Shown here piece after piece: positions 27,495 to 44,464 of a stretch of DNA of 64,000 nt. Each line of letters begins with the position of its first letter. Within the stretch, counting starts at the first letter, position 1. Made by a program: the position numbers and the translations under genes. The DNA lies in contig NZ_MSCQ01000001.1 of assembly GCF_002954725.1 (NCBI RefSeq), positions 1-64,000 of the forward strand. The letters run 5' to 3'. The notes beneath the pieces were generated by a model. That model did not search any database. It saw nothing but the letters and a program-made list of their open reading frames with translations, and was not told the origin of the DNA. The DNA is from Photobacterium phosphoreum (GTDB lineage: Bacteria; Pseudomonadota; Gammaproteobacteria; Enterobacterales; Vibrionaceae).

Positions 27495-28115
27495 ATGGAA
27501 TCGATTCAACATATTATTACTGAACTCACGCCATTGCTGCAGCAATATGGCTATTATATTTTAGCGCTCGCGATTGCGGTTGAAGGCATGGGGATCCCTG
27601 CGCCTGGACAGTCATTATTAGTCGTGGCAAGTTTATTAGCGGCATCCGGAAAAATGTCACTACCCGCCGTACTGATGGTTGGCTGGGGAGCTAGCTTTAT
27701 TGGTAATAGCATCGGCTACTTTATTGGACGCCAATTTGGACACGTGCTAACCCGTAAACAATGGATTAAACCTAAAACATTAACCAAATTGCATGGTTTT
27801 ATTGATCGCTATGGCATGTTAGGGCTGCTTATCAGTCGTTTTGTTGAAGGTATTAAACAATTTATGTGTATTGGTTGTGGTATAGCTGCCATGCCCGCGA
27901 AATTGTTTTTTACAGGTAACTTTTTAGCTGTGACAGTATGGTTACTGGTGTTTGGTGTTGCACCTGCTTATTTACGTGATGAAATTGCGCCTATTTTAGC
28001 GTTTTATCATAAATACCAAACGCAATGCTGGGTGGTGGTCGCCGTTATCGTAGTTGCGATTATATGGTTGGTTTACCGTCGTTTTCAACGTAGCCGAGTT
28101 GTGATTGAAAAATAA
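27495..28115 (+). CDS. DedA family membrane protein
   Basis: A 206-residue SNARE-associated/DedA (DUF368-unrelated, VTT domain) protein with about five hydrophobic segments. It keeps the acidic residue in the first segment (AVEGMGIPAPGQ) and the conserved arginine motif SRFVEGIKQFM; many relatives have R where this has K after VEG. The family is linked to undecaprenyl-phosphate or phospholipid flipping and membrane homeostasis. No clear ribosome site precedes the ATG, so the start is moderately sure. It ends at a strong terminator shared with the TRIC gene. Confidence 0.82.
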   Translation: MESIQHIITELTPLLQQYGYYILALAIAVEGMGIPAPGQSLLVVASLLAASGKMSLPAVLMVGWGASFIGNSIGYFIGRQFGHVLTRKQWIKPKTLTKLHGFIDRYGMLGLLISRFVEGIKQFMCIGCGIAAMPAKLFFTGNFLAVTVWLLVFGVAPAYLRDEIAPILAFYHKYQTQCWVVVAVIVVAIIWLVYRRFQRSRVVIEK

Positions 28116-28133
28116 GAGTCTGCTCTTTGAATG

Positions 28134-28181
28134 AAAAAACCGCCACTGTTTAACTCGAAAGAGTAGACATGGCGGTTTTTT
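28134..28181. terminator. bidirectional terminator
   Basis: AAAACCGCCA (28136-28145) pairs with TGGCGGTTTT (28170-28179). An inner ACTC-GAAA-GAGT tetraloop hairpin is also present. It serves the dedA-type gene and the convergent TRIC gene. Confidence 0.85.
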
Positions 28182-28208
28182 ATTATGCGCAGTGCTATGG
28201 CGGTTTAT

Positions 28209-28820
28209 TTAATTGCGTAGAGCAAATGTGGGTAAGGAAAGGTTCCAACGAATAGCCGCTAAGCGAATAGATAAAGTGGTGATAATACCCATAATTGCCG
28301 CCATCGACGGTAATACTCCCAGTGATAAACTCAGAGTATGGACTCCGCCACCTACAATACACGCTGTTGCGTACACTTCAGTACGGAAGATCATCGGTAC
28401 TTCACGGCCTAATACATCACGAATAACCCCGCCACCACAACCGGTGATAACCCCCATAATGACCGCCACTAATGGTGATGCACCATAACGTAATGATTTC
28501 TCAACCCCGATAGCAACGAACACTGCCAGTCCAATCGCATCGGCTACAGGTAAGAAATACCATGGCATTCGTCGAGGACGTTGAGTCGCAAGCATGGTGA
28601 TGACACAGGTAATAAAAATCACCCATAAATAGTTAGTATCGTGAATCCAAAATACCGGTGTTGCCCCCAATGCCATATCACGAATCGTACCGCCACCAAT
28701 GGCGGTAACACTTGCAAGTACGACTACACCAAACGGATCCATTCGTAACCGTCCAGCCATGAGTACACCCGATGCGGCAAAAATTGCAGTGCCAAACATA
28801 TCGAGAAAATAAATGAGCAT
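28209..28820 (-). CDS. TRIC cation channel family protein (UPF0126, YadS type)
   Basis: A 203-residue protein with two repeats of three membrane segments, each repeat containing a glycine-rich GGGTIRD or GGGVIRD motif (about residues 42-48 and 128-134). These are typical of the bacterial TRIC/UPF0126 family. Bacterial TRIC proteins form trimeric monovalent cation channels; the physiological role here is unknown. It follows btuF on the same strand with a 125-nt gap, and in V. cholerae the same neighbour pair occurs. Confidence 0.85.
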   Translation of the reverse strand: MLIYFLDMFGTAIFAASGVLMAGRLRMDPFGVVVLASVTAIGGGTIRDMALGATPVFWIHDTNYLWVIFITCVITMLATQRPRRMPWYFLPVADAIGLAVFVAIGVEKSLRYGASPLVAVIMGVITGCGGGVIRDVLGREVPMIFRTEVYATACIVGGGVHTLSLSLGVLPSMAAIMGIITTLSIRLAAIRWNLSLPTFALRN

Positions 28821-28945
28821 CTCTGTACCTACAAGAATAATAAAGTTGAGTTAAAGCGGCTGAGATTGTACGAATAAATTCGCAACGCACAACAGCAATT
28901 AAGTGCTTTGTGAGGTTATTCACAGGTTTTATCACAATAGTGTGA

Positions 28946-29782
28946 TTAACGTTGGTCTCGTACTTGATTGAATAAAGCGCAGACTTGTTTAATGGCCAAT
29001 AACGTCCGTGGTGTGGGTCGGTTTAACCAATTAGCGTTTAATTGATAAATATGATGTTGCTTAACCGCGATTAATTGATGTTGCCAGTGTGACCACAGCT
29101 GTTGGGTGGCATTGATCGGTTGGGTGCTAAATATTACTTGGGGCTGGCGGACAACGACTTGTTCTTGGTTGACCTGTGGGTAGGCAGCGCGGCTGTTAGC
29201 AAAAATATTGTCACCGCCACAAAAACTAAATATTTGGCTCGGCCAGCCACTATCAGCTACCGTCATTAACGGGGTTGAGCCTAGTTGGTAAAAATAACGT
29301 ATTTTAGGTTGATTGTGATTGGCTATTTTTAATTGCTGTAATTGGCGCTTAAATTCGGCTGCCGCTTGCTGTGCGGTTTGGGGTGAATCGGCATATTGGC
29401 CCAATTGTTCTAATGTCTTGGGAATATCGGCTAATGTTTTCGGGTTTGAATAAATGATGTTGATACCGAGTTGCTCTAAACGAGCAAGTTCACGGCTAGG
29501 GTTACCACCTTGCCAAGCTAAAATTAAGTCAGGCTTTAAGGCTAAAATACGTTCCATTTTAAGCCCGCGATAATTAGCGACCCGTTCAAGTTTTTTGGCG
29601 GCTGGTGGATAATCACTATAGGCACTAGCGGCAATGAGTTTATTACCTAATCCAGCGGCATAGGCCATTTCAGTGGTGTGGGGGGATAAGCTAATAATAC
29701 GTTGGGTTTGTTGGGATAACGTTGCAGCAACGCTCGGCGCAATGGTGCTGATAACCACTATGACTAAGAACAAAAATCGCAC
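28946..29782 (-). CDS. btuF: vitamin B12 ABC transporter periplasmic binding protein
   Basis: A 278-residue protein with a signal peptide (residues 1-20) and the two-lobed class III binding-protein fold linked by a helix. The segment [18 protein letters not shown] is typical of BtuF. It captures cobalamin in the periplasm and delivers it to BtuCD. The start codon is GTG and overlaps the stop of cbiB by one base (TAGTG), so the two are coupled. Pairing with cbiB and mtnN gives a small salvage operon. No btuC or btuD is nearby. Confidence 0.88.
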   Translation of the reverse strand: MRFLFLVIVVISTIAPSVAATLSQQTQRIISLSPHTTEMAYAAGLGNKLIAASAYSDYPPAAKKLERVANYRGLKMERILALKPDLILAWQGGNPSRELARLEQLGINIIYSNPKTLADIPKTLEQLGQYADSPQTAQQAAAEFKRQLQQLKIANHNQPKIRYFYQLGSTPLMTVADSGWPSQIFSFCGGDNIFANSRAAYPQVNQEQVVVRQPQVIFSTQPINATQQLWSHWQHQLIAVKQHHIYQLNANWLNRPTPRTLLAIKQVCALFNQVRDQR

Positions 29783-30744
29783 TATAAAACTCCACAGAAA
29801 AAGTATAACAATACGCTTTCAACTGCGACCCACACATAAAGTCGCTGCGTTATTAGTTGTTGTATTTGTGCGATATGCAGCGCCGAAGGGGTTATTCTGC
29901 CACCAAGGCGTGGGCGTTCCATTTTGATGTTATTGTAAATAGCAGGACCACCGAGTGATAATGCCAGTTTGTGCCCAGTGGCGACTAATAGCCAGCCAGG
30001 ACCTGGTAAATGCCAGTGTTCTCCTTGCTGGCGTAAACCTTGAAGTGCGGTGCGACTATTACGACCACAACTAATTAATAATGCCAACAAGCGTAGCGGC
30101 ACAATATCCAGTATTGCGGCAATGCGAATGGCGGGATAACCAAACACGGCATACTGAGCACGTGTCGGTGACCACGCGCGGGCAAGACCAATAGCTAAGC
30201 GATATAAAATAGCGGCAATACCTCCGCCGATAGCATACCAAAATAAGACTCCAACCACATGGCGACCGTAGCTTAAGATAATGGTTTCAGCGCCCGCTTT
30301 ACCTAAACCGAGCAGTGATAAAACATCAGTATTACGATTAATATGCGGTGCCAGTAATTGGCGGCATTGATCTTTATTATTACAGCTATAGGCATGATTA
30401 AACTGCTGGCTAAGATGAGCCGTATGATGCCAATCGAGGGCGAGCCATAATAGTGTTAGTTGCAATAACATCGGATACCAGACTAATTGGCTGATAGCGA
30501 GTAATAGCACGAATGCTGTTAGCCACATTAACGCCCATGCGAGATAACCGGCAAGTGATCGTTGTGAGTAGTTTTCATGCGGATGGTTGACGCGGGTAGC
30601 GACCAATAATGCAACTTGATGCCAGATACGTAATGGATGCAGTTGATAGGGGATGGGTAATAATCGATGCAGTAATAAGGCTCCCCACAAAGCAAGCAGG
30701 GAGCTATTGGTTGTCAATGAGGCGATAAATGCCGAAGTTGTCAT
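29782..30744 (-). CDS. cbiB: adenosylcobinamide-phosphate synthase
   Basis: A 320-residue polytopic membrane protein of the CbiB/CobD family. The segments [19 protein letters not shown]-like [17 protein letters not shown] and the C-terminal GGPAIYN are family hallmarks. It attaches the aminopropanol (or its phosphate) to adenosylcobyric acid, or acts in cobinamide salvage. No other de novo cobalamin genes are present in the window, so salvage is the likely use. The gene lies 26 nt after mtnN and overlaps btuF. No cobalamin riboswitch is visible upstream. Confidence 0.85.
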   Translation of the reverse strand: MTTSAFIASLTTNSSLLALWGALLLHRLLPIPYQLHPLRIWHQVALLVATRVNHPHENYSQRSLAGYLAWALMWLTAFVLLLAISQLVWYPMLLQLTLLWLALDWHHTAHLSQQFNHAYSCNNKDQCRQLLAPHINRNTDVLSLLGLGKAGAETIILSYGRHVVGVLFWYAIGGGIAAILYRLAIGLARAWSPTRAQYAVFGYPAIRIAAILDIVPLRLLALLISCGRNSRTALQGLRQQGEHWHLPGPGWLLVATGHKLALSLGGPAIYNNIKMERPRLGGRITPSALHIAQIQQLITQRLYVWVAVESVLLYFFCGVL

Positions 30745-30770
30745 CAGTAGTTATCATCTCATTGATGTTA

Positions 30771-31469
30771 TTAGTTTAACAATTCAACCATTTTAGCGAC
30801 CATTACGGAAGAACTCTGTGCTGCAAGTGGCAGGAACTCATCAAAGCTCATTGGTGATTCTTTGTCGGCAACATCAGAAATTGCGCGTACAACCACAAAT
30901 GGCACCTTAAATTGGTGACAAGCTTGCGCAATAGCAGCGGCTTCCATTTCAACCGCAACCACGGTTGGGAAATGGGTACGGATGAAGTTTTGTTTCTCAG
31001 CTGAACATACAAAAGCATCGCCAGTACAAATCAAACCACGAACCGCGTGTGGTGGTTGCAGCAATGCTGCTAGTGCTTGTTCTGCAACAGACATTAATTT
31101 TTCATCAGAGAGGAAAGCGGCAGGTTGTTGTGCCATTTGACCAATTTCGTAACCAAATGCAGTTACATCAGCATCGTGGTAACGTACTTCTGTTGAAATA
31201 ACTACGTCACCCACGTTTAAGCTTGATTCGAAACCGCCAGCAGAACCGGTATTGATAACAACATCAGGCTTAAAGCTTTCAAGTAAAACGGTTGTACCTA
31301 CTGCGGCAGATACTTTACCAATACCTGATTGCAGTAACGCCACATCTGCACCGTTAAGTTTGCCAGTGTAGATAGTACAACCTGCTGTATTATGGGTTTC
31401 ACAGTCAGTAAGTTGATCTTTAAGGATGGCAACTTCTTGTTCCATCGCGCCAATAATGCCGATTTTCAT
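30771..31469 (-). CDS. mtnN: 5'-methylthioadenosine/S-adenosylhomocysteine nucleosidase
   Basis: A 232-residue enzyme from the chosen ATG, equal to E. coli Mtn[14 protein letters not shown] starts the protein; catalytic glutamate (EQEV) and the acid in ISDVADK are present, with VAVEMEAAA as the nucleoside-binding segment. It removes adenine from MTA and SAH and feeds the methionine and AI-2 pathways. An upstream ATG at 31607 would add 46 residues with no family match and no ribosome site, whereas an AGAGA sequence precedes 31469. It heads the mtnN-cbiB-btuF run. Confidence 0.95.
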   Translation of the reverse strand: MKIGIIGAMEQEVAILKDQLTDCETHNTAGCTIYTGKLNGADVALLQSGIGKVSAAVGTTVLLESFKPDVVINTGSAGGFESSLNVGDVVISTEVRYHDADVTAFGYEIGQMAQQPAAFLSDEKLMSVAEQALAALLQPPHAVRGLICTGDAFVCSAEKQNFIRTHFPTVVAVEMEAAAIAQACHQFKVPFVVVRAISDVADKESPMSFDEFLPLAAQSSSVMVAKMVELLN

Positions 31470-31584
31470 GAATGGTATCTCTTTTTGATGGTGTGCACTC
31501 GCAGTGCTGATATGGCTAAGATTGTAGCATGAGCCATAATCATTATTCCAAAACTCTCGTCTAAACACTTTTAACCGTTGTAAC

Positions 31585-31617
31585 AATACAGCAGTTGCAA
31601 AGGGCAACTGCTGTATT
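31585..31617 (-). terminator. 14-bp hairpin after the gltB1-gltD1 operon
   Basis: AATACAGCAGTTGC (31585-31598) and GCAACTGCTGTATT (31604-31617) pair perfectly around AAAGG. It lies 33 nt past the gltD1 stop. The following minus-strand sequence has no T-run, so termination may be weak or rho-assisted. Confidence 0.55.
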
Positions 31618-31649
31618 GATAACTCATTAATGTTAATGGCTCTGGTATT

Positions 31650-37537
<5,888 letters not shown>

Positions 37538-37875
37538 TGCAATTCTCCGTTGCTCCTGTTTGGTGTAAACAGTTTTACTGCAAAATAAAAATCAAGATTG
37601 ATCTCTTATTTTGCCTCCTACGATATTTCAAACTAACGATAATTTACAAAAAGGTCAAATATTGCTAACAAATGATATTTATGACTGAGGAGGGGTTTAT
37701 ATTCACTTTAACTGTCTGAAATAAAGTTATATTCGTTACAGCTGTAAGTTTTTTATTGGTTGTACCTAAGAGGTAGTAACTACATTTTTCGGTTAAAAAA
37801 GCACTAGGTTTGGTAGGTTGTGGCGGTAAATGTAATAAAAGTGTGTAATGAAATAATCATCTGCACTGTAAGCAA
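37538..37875. other. upstream region of gltB1
   Basis: About 340 bp of AT-rich sequence between the terminator of the second glt operon and the gltB1 ATG. It must carry the gltB1 promoter, but I cannot assign -35/-10 elements or a regulator site with confidence. No gene is seen. Confidence 0.4.
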
Positions 37876-37904
37876 TAAAAAAGCCAGCTACGATAAGCTG
37901 GCTT
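37876..37904 (-). terminator. terminator of the gltB2-gltD2 operon
   Basis: AAGCCAGCT (37881-37889) pairs with AGCTGGCTT (37896-37904), followed on the minus strand by T6. It lies 34 nt past the gltD2 stop. Confidence 0.85.
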
Positions 37905-37937
37905 GAGGTTTTTAAGTCAATTGAGTAATAATAAAGT

Positions 37938-39404
37938 TTAAGAAAGCATTAATGAATCTGCTTTTGCTTCAAGATTAGAATTACCCATTAGGTAGTTATC
38001 AATTGCTCGTGCTGATTCACGGCCTTCGTTAATACAACGAACCACTAATGATTGTCCGGTTCGCATATCACCTGCGGCAAATACACCAGCTTGGCTGGTA
38101 GCGAAATCTTGAGTGGCAACATTACCGCGATCATCGAGTTTAATATCCAACTGTGCTAATACGCCCGTTGGCTCTGGGTGTAAAAATCCCATCGCTAAAA
38201 ATGCCATATCACAGGCTATGACGCGTTCAGTTCCGGCAATCTCTTCAAAGTTAGGTCTTTCACCAGGTTTGGCATCTTGCCATGCAATATCAGCGATCCG
38301 TAGCCCTTTGACATTACCGTTACCATCATCAATAAATTCTTTGGTCAGAATATTCCAATAGCGATCACAGCCTTCTTCATGAGAGCTCGATGTTTTCATG
38401 ATCATTGGGTATGACGGCCACGGTTGATTAGCTGGACGTTGCTCGGGTGGTAGTGGCATGATTTCAACTTGAGTAATACTTGCCGCGCCATGGCGGTTTG
38501 ATGTACCGACACAGTCAGAACCTGTATCGCCACCACCAATCACCACGACATGTTTATCTTGAGCATGAACTTCTACCGTTTTGAGATCCATATCATTAGC
38601 ACGACGGTTATTTTGAGCTAAAAATTCCATCGCAAAATGAACCCCATTAAGTTCACGACCAGAAATTGGCAGGTTACGCGGTACAGTAGAGCCGCCGGTT
38701 AGCAAAATAACATCGAACTCTTGACGCAGTTGTTGGGCGTTAATCTCAACCCCAACATGGGCATTGACTTCAAATTTGACTCCGGCTTGTGCCATTAAGT
38801 CGATTTTGCGATCAATAATATCCATCCCGAGTTTAAAATCAGGAATACCAAAGCGCAGTAAGCCGCCAACTTTTTCATCACGCTCAAACACTGTCACGGT
38901 ATGACCAGCGCTGTTTAATTGCTCTGCGGCAGATAATCCAGCAGGGCCTGAACCAATAACTGCAATGGTTTTACCTGTGCGTGATCGTGGAATTTTTGGT
39001 TTGGCATAACCTTCACGGTATGCAGTTTCAACAATGGTTTTTTCAATATTACAGATAGTGATTGGATCTTGGTTAATGCCAAGTACACAGCCACTTTCAC
39101 AAGGAGCTGGGCATACACGACCGGTAAATTCAGGAAAATTATTGGTTGAACTTAAAATGTTCCACGCTTCTTCCCAGCTATCACGATAAACCGCATCATT
39201 AAATTCAGGAATAATATTACCAATCGGACATGCGTTATGACAGAACGGTACTCCGCAATCCATGCAACGTGATGATTGTTCTTGAATTTTGTCACCAAAT
39301 TCTTCGTTAAGAACAAATTCTTTGTTGTCTTGAATACGAACACTTGGATCTAACTTACTTGGCAGTTCGCGGCCAAATTCTAAAAATCCCGTAGGCTTAC
39401 CCAT
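37938..39404 (-). CDS. gltD: glutamate synthase small subunit, second type
   Basis: A 488-residue paralogue of the gltD at 31650 but of a different lineage: it starts [13 protein letters not shown] like the Gram-positive and actinobacterial small subunits. Fe-S cysteines ([23 protein letters not shown]), the FAD motif [13 protein letters not shown] and the NADPH motif [11 protein letters not shown] are intact. Its ATG overlaps the end of gltB2 by 8 nt, so the subunits are translationally coupled. It should be functional with the adjacent large subunit. Confidence 0.92.
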   Translation of the reverse strand: MGKPTGFLEFGRELPSKLDPSVRIQDNKEFVLNEEFGDKIQEQSSRCMDCGVPFCHNACPIGNIIPEFNDAVYRDSWEEAWNILSSTNNFPEFTGRVCPAPCESGCVLGINQDPITICNIEKTIVETAYREGYAKPKIPRSRTGKTIAVIGSGPAGLSAAEQLNSAGHTVTVFERDEKVGGLLRFGIPDFKLGMDIIDRKIDLMAQAGVKFEVNAHVGVEINAQQLRQEFDVILLTGGSTVPRNLPISGRELNGVHFAMEFLAQNNRRANDMDLKTVEVHAQDKHVVVIGGGDTGSDCVGTSNRHGAASITQVEIMPLPPEQRPANQPWPSYPMIMKTSSSHEEGCDRYWNILTKEFIDDGNGNVKGLRIADIAWQDAKPGERPNFEEIAGTERVIACDMAFLAMGFLHPEPTGVLAQLDIKLDDRGNVATQDFATSQAGVFAAGDMRTGQSLVVRCINEGRESARAIDNYLMGNSNLEAKADSLMLS

Positions 39405-42400
39405 TGATGGCCTCCAACGTTTCCTTGTTGTGAGCGGCAGCTTGACGCTGTTGTAATACGGTTTTGTAATCCCTTGGCATCACTTTCATCATCTGCTTGA
39501 GGTTAGCCTCAAAGTTAGACAAGAACAGTTCTGCAACCGTACTACCCGTTAATTCAATATGTTTGGTTAACATATCGAGCAGTAGTGCTTTATCTTCAGT
39601 TTCTAATGGATCGAGGTCGACTAATTCCGCGTTGAGCTTGGTTTCAAAGTCACCAAATTGATCCCACACATAAGCGACACCGCCACTCATGCCGGCAGCA
39701 AAGTTACGCCCAGTTTGACCGAGAATAATGGCTACACCTCCGGTCATGTATTCACAACCATGATCGCCGATGCCTTCTACTACAACTTTAGCGCCAGAGT
39801 TTCGAACACAGAAACGCTCACCAGCAAGGCCGCGAATATAAGACTCACCTGAAGTGGCACCGTAGAAACACACATTACCGACCACGATATTATCTTCGGC
39901 AATAATGTCAGATTGACGATCAGGGTAGAGCACTAATGTGCCGCCTGAAAGTCCCTTACCCCAGTAATCATTGGCATCACCCTCAACAGTAAAGTGGGCA
40001 CCTTTGGCAAGAAAAGCACCAAAGCTTTGGCCTGCTGAACCGTTAAATTTAACCGTCATGGGCAGTGGTAAGCCGTGGTCTTTATACACTTTAGATATTT
40101 CATTGGATAACATCGTACCGACACTACGATCGGTGTTGATGATCGGCAGTTGTGCCGTTACTGCTTCACCGTTGGTCAGTGCGGGTTGTGCTAGTCTAAT
40201 CAAGGTGCGGTCAAGGACGTTTTCTAAGCCATGATCTTGCTGGCGTTGGTTATAAATACCATCTTCAGCACGTGGCGGTTGAATATGCAGTACTGGGCTA
40301 AGATCAAGGTTCTTGTATTTCCAGTGACCAATATCATCGCGTAATTTAAGTTTATGCGCTTGGCCGACCATTTCATCAATGGTACGGAAACCCAGTTCAG
40401 CCATGACTTCACGTAACCCTTCTGCCATGTATTGGAAGAAAGTCACCACATCTTCTACGCGACCATCAAAGCGCTCACGTAAGGTTTTATTTTGGGTTGC
40501 GATCCCCACAGGGCAGGTGTTTTTGTGACACTTACGCATCATAATACAGCCTTCAACAACCAAAGCGGCGGTTGCAACACCCCATTCTTCTGCACCGAGT
40601 AAGGTCGCAATCGCAAGGTCACGCGGGGTTTTCATCTGGCCGTCAGACTGCACAACGATACGGTTACGTAAGCCGTTTTTCAGCAAGGTTTGGTGGGTTT
40701 CAGCCAAGCCAAGTTCCCATGGTAAACCGGTATGGCGAATCGATGACATCGGTGATGCACCAGTACCGCCATCAAAACCAGCAATAAGCACTACATCGGC
40801 TTTGGCTTTGGCAACACCTGAGGCAATGGTACCGACACCCGCTTCTGAAACTAACTTGACGTTAACACGACCGGCACGGTTAGCATTTTTTAAATCGTAG
40901 ATCAGCTGGGCTAAATCTTCGATTGAATAAATATCGTGGTGAGGAGGAGGTGAAATTAAGCCAACTCCTGGGGTTGAGTGACGGGTGGCACCGATCCAAT
41001 CATCGACTTTATCACCGGGTAGTTGACCACCTTCTCCCGGTTTTGCACCCTGCGCCATTTTAATTTGCAGTTCAGCGGCGTTGGTTAGGTAGTATGAGGT
41101 AACACCAAAACGACCTGATGCGACTTGTTTGATTGCTGAACGTTCCCAATCACCATTGTCTTTTTTATCAAAACGAATCGGATCTTCACCGCCTTCGCCG
41201 GAGTTAGACTTAGCGCCAATACGGTTCATGGCAACGGCTAAGGTTGAGTGAGCTTCATAAGAAATTGAACCAAAGCTCATGGCACCGGTTGCGAAACGCT
41301 TGAGAATATTTTCAAGCGGCTCGACGTCATCAAGTGCAATGGCACCTGCGGGGTTGCTCACAAAATCAAGTTGGCTACGCAGTGTGGCAGCATTATCACC
41401 TTGGTCATCGACGGCTTTTGCATATTGCTTAAACTGAACATAATCTTTTTCACGCGTCGATTGTTGCAGTAATGAAATCGTTTCAGGGTTAAACAGGTGT
41501 TTTTCACCACGTTGTTTCCACTGATAGACACCACCAACATCAAGAATTTGTACAGGAATTTCACGGGTCGGGTAGCCAACACGGTGACGTATTAAGACTT
41601 CTTGAGCAATATCATCGATAGTTAGACCTTGAATACGGGTCACTGTGCCGGTGAAGTATTTATCAACCACCGCTTTACTGATACCGAGCGCTTCAAAAAT
41701 TTGGGCACCATGGTAAGACTGTAAGGTTGAAATTCCCATTTTGGAGAAAATCTTTAGCAGTCCGCCGTTAACGCCTTTACGGTAGTTATTAAATAAGGTG
41801 TCTGTTGGTAATTCTGGATCAAGCTTACGTTTATATTGCAGGTCAACCAGTGTTTCAGTGACTAAATAAGGGTTAATCGCATTGGCACCGTAACCGATCA
41901 GGGTGGCAAAGTGATGAGTTTCACGGGCATCACCGGTTTCAACCACAATGTCACACTTAGCACGTAGGCCTTTACGGATCAGGTGGTGATGAACGGCACC
42001 GACAGCTAACATCGCCGGAATAGCTGCATGGTTAGAGTTAACTGCGCGGTCAGTCAGAATAATGATTGAGTAACCATCAACCACCGCATCTTCTGAATAC
42101 TGACAAATACGTTTCAATGCACGATCAAGTTTGCCTTGTTCACCACTGGCACGGAACACAATATCTAAGGTCTTTGATTGTAAATGTTCGTTATCAATCG
42201 CGCGAATTTTTTCTAACTCAGCATTAGAAAGTACCGGAGATTCAAGCTCAACTTTATGGCAATGCTCAGGTGTTTCTGTGAGCAGGTTTTGGTCTTTACC
42301 CAAGTAGGTATTGAGTGACATTACCATTCGTTCACGGATCGGATCGATTGGCGGGTTAGTTACTTGCGCAAATAACTGCTTAAAGTAATTGGATAAATGT

Positions 42401-43944
42401 TGAGACTGGTGGGATAACACCGCTAACGGCCAATCAGCACCCATTGCACTAAGAGGTTCATAACCAGTGGTGGCTAACGGTACGATAATATCGTTAACTT
42501 CTTCTGAGCTAACACCAAAGGCTTGTTGATGATGTAACAAGCGTTCAGGGGTTGGCTGGTGGTACATGTTGTCAGCATCAGGCAGTGTTTTAAGTGTCAG
42601 TAGATTATCTTTGATCCATTGTTCATATGGCTGCGATGTGGCAATGCCATCTTTGACTTCTTCATCAGAGATGATACGGCCTTGTTCAAGGTCAGCAACA
42701 AAGATACGCCCTGGTTGTAAACGGCCACGAAACTGCACATTTTCAGGTTCAATTTTTACCACACCAGATTCTGATGCCATGATCAGAAAATCATCTTTAG
42801 TTACCGTATAGCGTGATGGACGTAAACCGTTACGGTCAAGGGTTGCACCGACTTGAACACCATCGGTAAAACAGACTGATGCAGGACCATCCCACGGTTC
42901 CATAATATTGGCATGGTATTGGTAGAAAGCACGACGCTTAGGATCCATGCTGGTATTTTCTTGCCATGCTTCAGGGATCAGCATCATTAGTGCATGGGGT
43001 AAGCTACGACCAGAAAGGACTAATAACTCCAGTGCCATATCGAAATTTGATGAGTCTGAACTGCCTTCCTGACAAATAGGCAATAGCATATCGAGTTCTT
43101 GTTGACTGAATAAATCAGATTCAAGAATGGCTTCACGTGCTTTCATCCAATTAAGGTTGCCTCGTACGGTATTAATTTCACCGTTGTGGGCGATATAACG
43201 GAACGGTTGCGCTAAGCGCCAACGTGGAAAAGTGTTGGTTGAAAAACGTGAATGGACTAATGCTAATGCGGTTACCATGGCAGGATTTTGTAAATCAAGG
43301 AAGTACTGTGGTACTTGTGCCGTGGTGAGCTGGCCTTTATAAACTAATGTTTTATATGACAATGAGTTGATGTAGAAATCATCACCAATATTAGACACGC
43401 TTTCTAAACAGACGCGCACTGTATAGTTACGTAAGACATACAGTTTACGTTCTAATACTGCAGGTTCTAAATTGGCGCCACCAGTAATGAAAACATGTTC
43501 AAATTGAGGTTCGGTGCTAAGAGGATCTTCACCAATCATTGAATTATCGACGGGTAGTACACGGTAGCCAATAACTTCTAGATCGAGACGTTTAGCATTA
43601 CGTTCAAGAATATCACGACATTGTTGACGTTTATGCTCATCTTTTGGAAATAAGACTACCCCGACACCGTATTGGGTAAAAGTGGGCAGTTTAATGCCGA
43701 GTTTAACGGTTTCTTCTAATAAAAATTCGTGGGGCTTTTGCAGTAAAATTCCGGCACCATCACCACTGCTAGGATCGCAACCTTGACCGCCTCGGTGCTC
43801 CATACGTGCCAGCATATCGAGAGCCTGAGTAACAATCTGATGAGATTTACGGTTTTTAAGGTGGGCAACAAAGCCGATACCACAGGCATCGTGCTCTAAT
43901 TCAGGCACATAAAGTCCCTGAGCGTTAAGCTCTTGAGCTGTCAT
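39397..43944 (-). CDS. gltB: glutamate synthase large subunit, second type
   Basis: A 1515-residue large subunit of the Gram-positive-like type (LYVPELEHDACGIGFVAHL near the N terminus, with the glutaminase Cys in DACG). All domains are present: glutaminase with EHRGGQG, synthase with GEGGEDPIRFD and [12 protein letters not shown], Fe-S region CHKNTCPVGIATQ, and the C-terminal glycine-rich beta-helix. It differs throughout from the neighbouring 1487-residue GltB, so this is an ancient paralogue or an acquired copy and not a recent duplication. A GGAAGGA ribosome site precedes the ATG. Confidence 0.93.
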   Translation of the reverse strand: MTAQELNAQGLYVPELEHDACGIGFVAHLKNRKSHQIVTQALDMLARMEHRGGQGCDPSSGDGAGILLQKPHEFLLEETVKLGIKLPTFTQYGVGVVLFPKDEHKRQQCRDILERNAKRLDLEVIGYRVLPVDNSMIGEDPLSTEPQFEHVFITGGANLEPAVLERKLYVLRNYTVRVCLESVSNIGDDFYINSLSYKTLVYKGQLTTAQVPQYFLDLQNPAMVTALALVHSRFSTNTFPRWRLAQPFRYIAHNGEINTVRGNLNWMKAREAILESDLFSQQELDMLLPICQEGSSDSSNFDMALELLVLSGRSLPHALMMLIPEAWQENTSMDPKRRAFYQYHANIMEPWDGPASVCFTDGVQVGATLDRNGLRPSRYTVTKDDFLIMASESGVVKIEPENVQFRGRLQPGRIFVADLEQGRIISDEEVKDGIATSQPYEQWIKDNLLTLKTLPDADNMYHQPTPERLLHHQQAFGVSSEEVNDIIVPLATTGYEPLSAMGADWPLAVLSHQSQHLSNYFKQLFAQVTNPPIDPIRERMVMSLNTYLGKDQNLLTETPEHCHKVELESPVLSNAELEKIRAIDNEHLQSKTLDIVFRASGEQGKLDRALKRICQYSEDAVVDGYSIIILTDRAVNSNHAAIPAMLAVGAVHHHLIRKGLRAKCDIVVETGDARETHHFATLIGYGANAINPYLVTETLVDLQYKRKLDPELPTDTLFNNYRKGVNGGLLKIFSKMGISTLQSYHGAQIFEALGISKAVVDKYFTGTVTRIQGLTIDDIAQEVLIRHRVGYPTREIPVQILDVGGVYQWKQRGEKHLFNPETISLLQQSTREKDYVQFKQYAKAVDDQGDNAATLRSQLDFVSNPAGAIALDDVEPLENILKRFATGAMSFGSISYEAHSTLAVAMNRIGAKSNSGEGGEDPIRFDKKDNGDWERSAIKQVASGRFGVTSYYLTNAAELQIKMAQGAKPGEGGQLPGDKVDDWIGATRHSTPGVGLISPPPHHDIYSIEDLAQLIYDLKNANRAGRVNVKLVSEAGVGTIASGVAKAKADVVLIAGFDGGTGASPMSSIRHTGLPWELGLAETHQTLLKNGLRNRIVVQSDGQMKTPRDLAIATLLGAEEWGVATAALVVEGCIMMRKCHKNTCPVGIATQNKTLRERFDGRVEDVVTFFQYMAEGLREVMAELGFRTIDEMVGQAHKLKLRDDIGHWKYKNLDLSPVLHIQPPRAEDGIYNQRQQDHGLENVLDRTLIRLAQPALTNGEAVTAQLPIINTDRSVGTMLSNEISKVYKDHGLPLPMTVKFNGSAGQSFGAFLAKGAHFTVEGDANDYWGKGLSGGTLVLYPDRQSDIIAEDNIVVGNVCFYGATSGESYIRGLAGERFCVRNSGAKVVVEGIGDHGCEYMTGGVAIILGQTGRNFAAGMSGGVAYVWDQFGDFETKLNAELVDLDPLETEDKALLLDMLTKHIELTGSTVAELFLSNFEANLKQMMKVMPRDYKTVLQQRQAAAHNKETLEAING

Positions 43945-44464
43945 AGATACATCCTTCCAGTTACATCAAGTCATATTCCTAAGACTTGGTTATCCCTAAT
44001 TTATTATCACTACCAACTAGCATTGAAATGGACTCCTGTCCTGCATCATTGGTGGTGTGTTTATGATGATGACACCCGCCATTCACAAACTTAATTCTGC
44101 TGTATTACGATTAATAGTTACAAAACACGTTATTAATGACTAAAAAGCCATATAAATCACGCCAAAAAAATGGCATTGCAGGGCTTTTTTTGTTTATAAA
44201 TTGCGCACAAGTGTAACCATCCTACAATTTTGATACATTAATTACCAATAAAAATTAACAAAGTTAATGTATGAATAAAGCAGATAGAGATGCAAATATT
44301 CGGTTCAATTAAGCGCTATTAAAGTAATGTCAAATCACGATAGAGACGGGATTTTTTGTTTTAGCACAATCTTCATGAGGGGGATTGATGTTATGTTGCG
44401 GCTCTTTTTGATATTGGTCTACACCGATGTAGATTATTCATTGTTTTAAACGCTAGGTAATACC
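43945..44464. other. divergent region between gltB2 and yhcC
   Basis: The 520 bp contain a terminator-like structure (44142-44191) and a short inverted repeat CAAGTC/GACTTG (43968-43989). Two tiny overlapping frames with a GAGGGGG site (44388-44411 and 44393-44449) lie just before yhcC. No regulator site could be assigned. Confidence 0.4.
44142..44191. other. terminator-like hairpin in the gltB2/yhcC divergent region
   Basis: AAAAAGCC (44142-44149) pairs with GGCTTTTT (44182-44189), enclosing a second GCCA/TGGC stem with an A7 loop. T-runs follow on both strands. It lies about 200 nt upstream of the gltB2 start, so it could attenuate a gltB2 leader or end an unannotated short transcript. Confidence 0.4.

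Noticed and set aside
31470..31649. Cobalamin riboswitch for the cbiB-btuF operon
   Set aside because: The region holds only a hairpin typical of a terminator; the B12-box is absent and the first gene is mtnN.
44388..44449. Two tiny frames (7 and 18 residues) before yhcC with a GAGGGGG site
   Set aside because: Could be a leader peptide, but no regulatory codon run or downstream switch is visible, so not listed as a gene.
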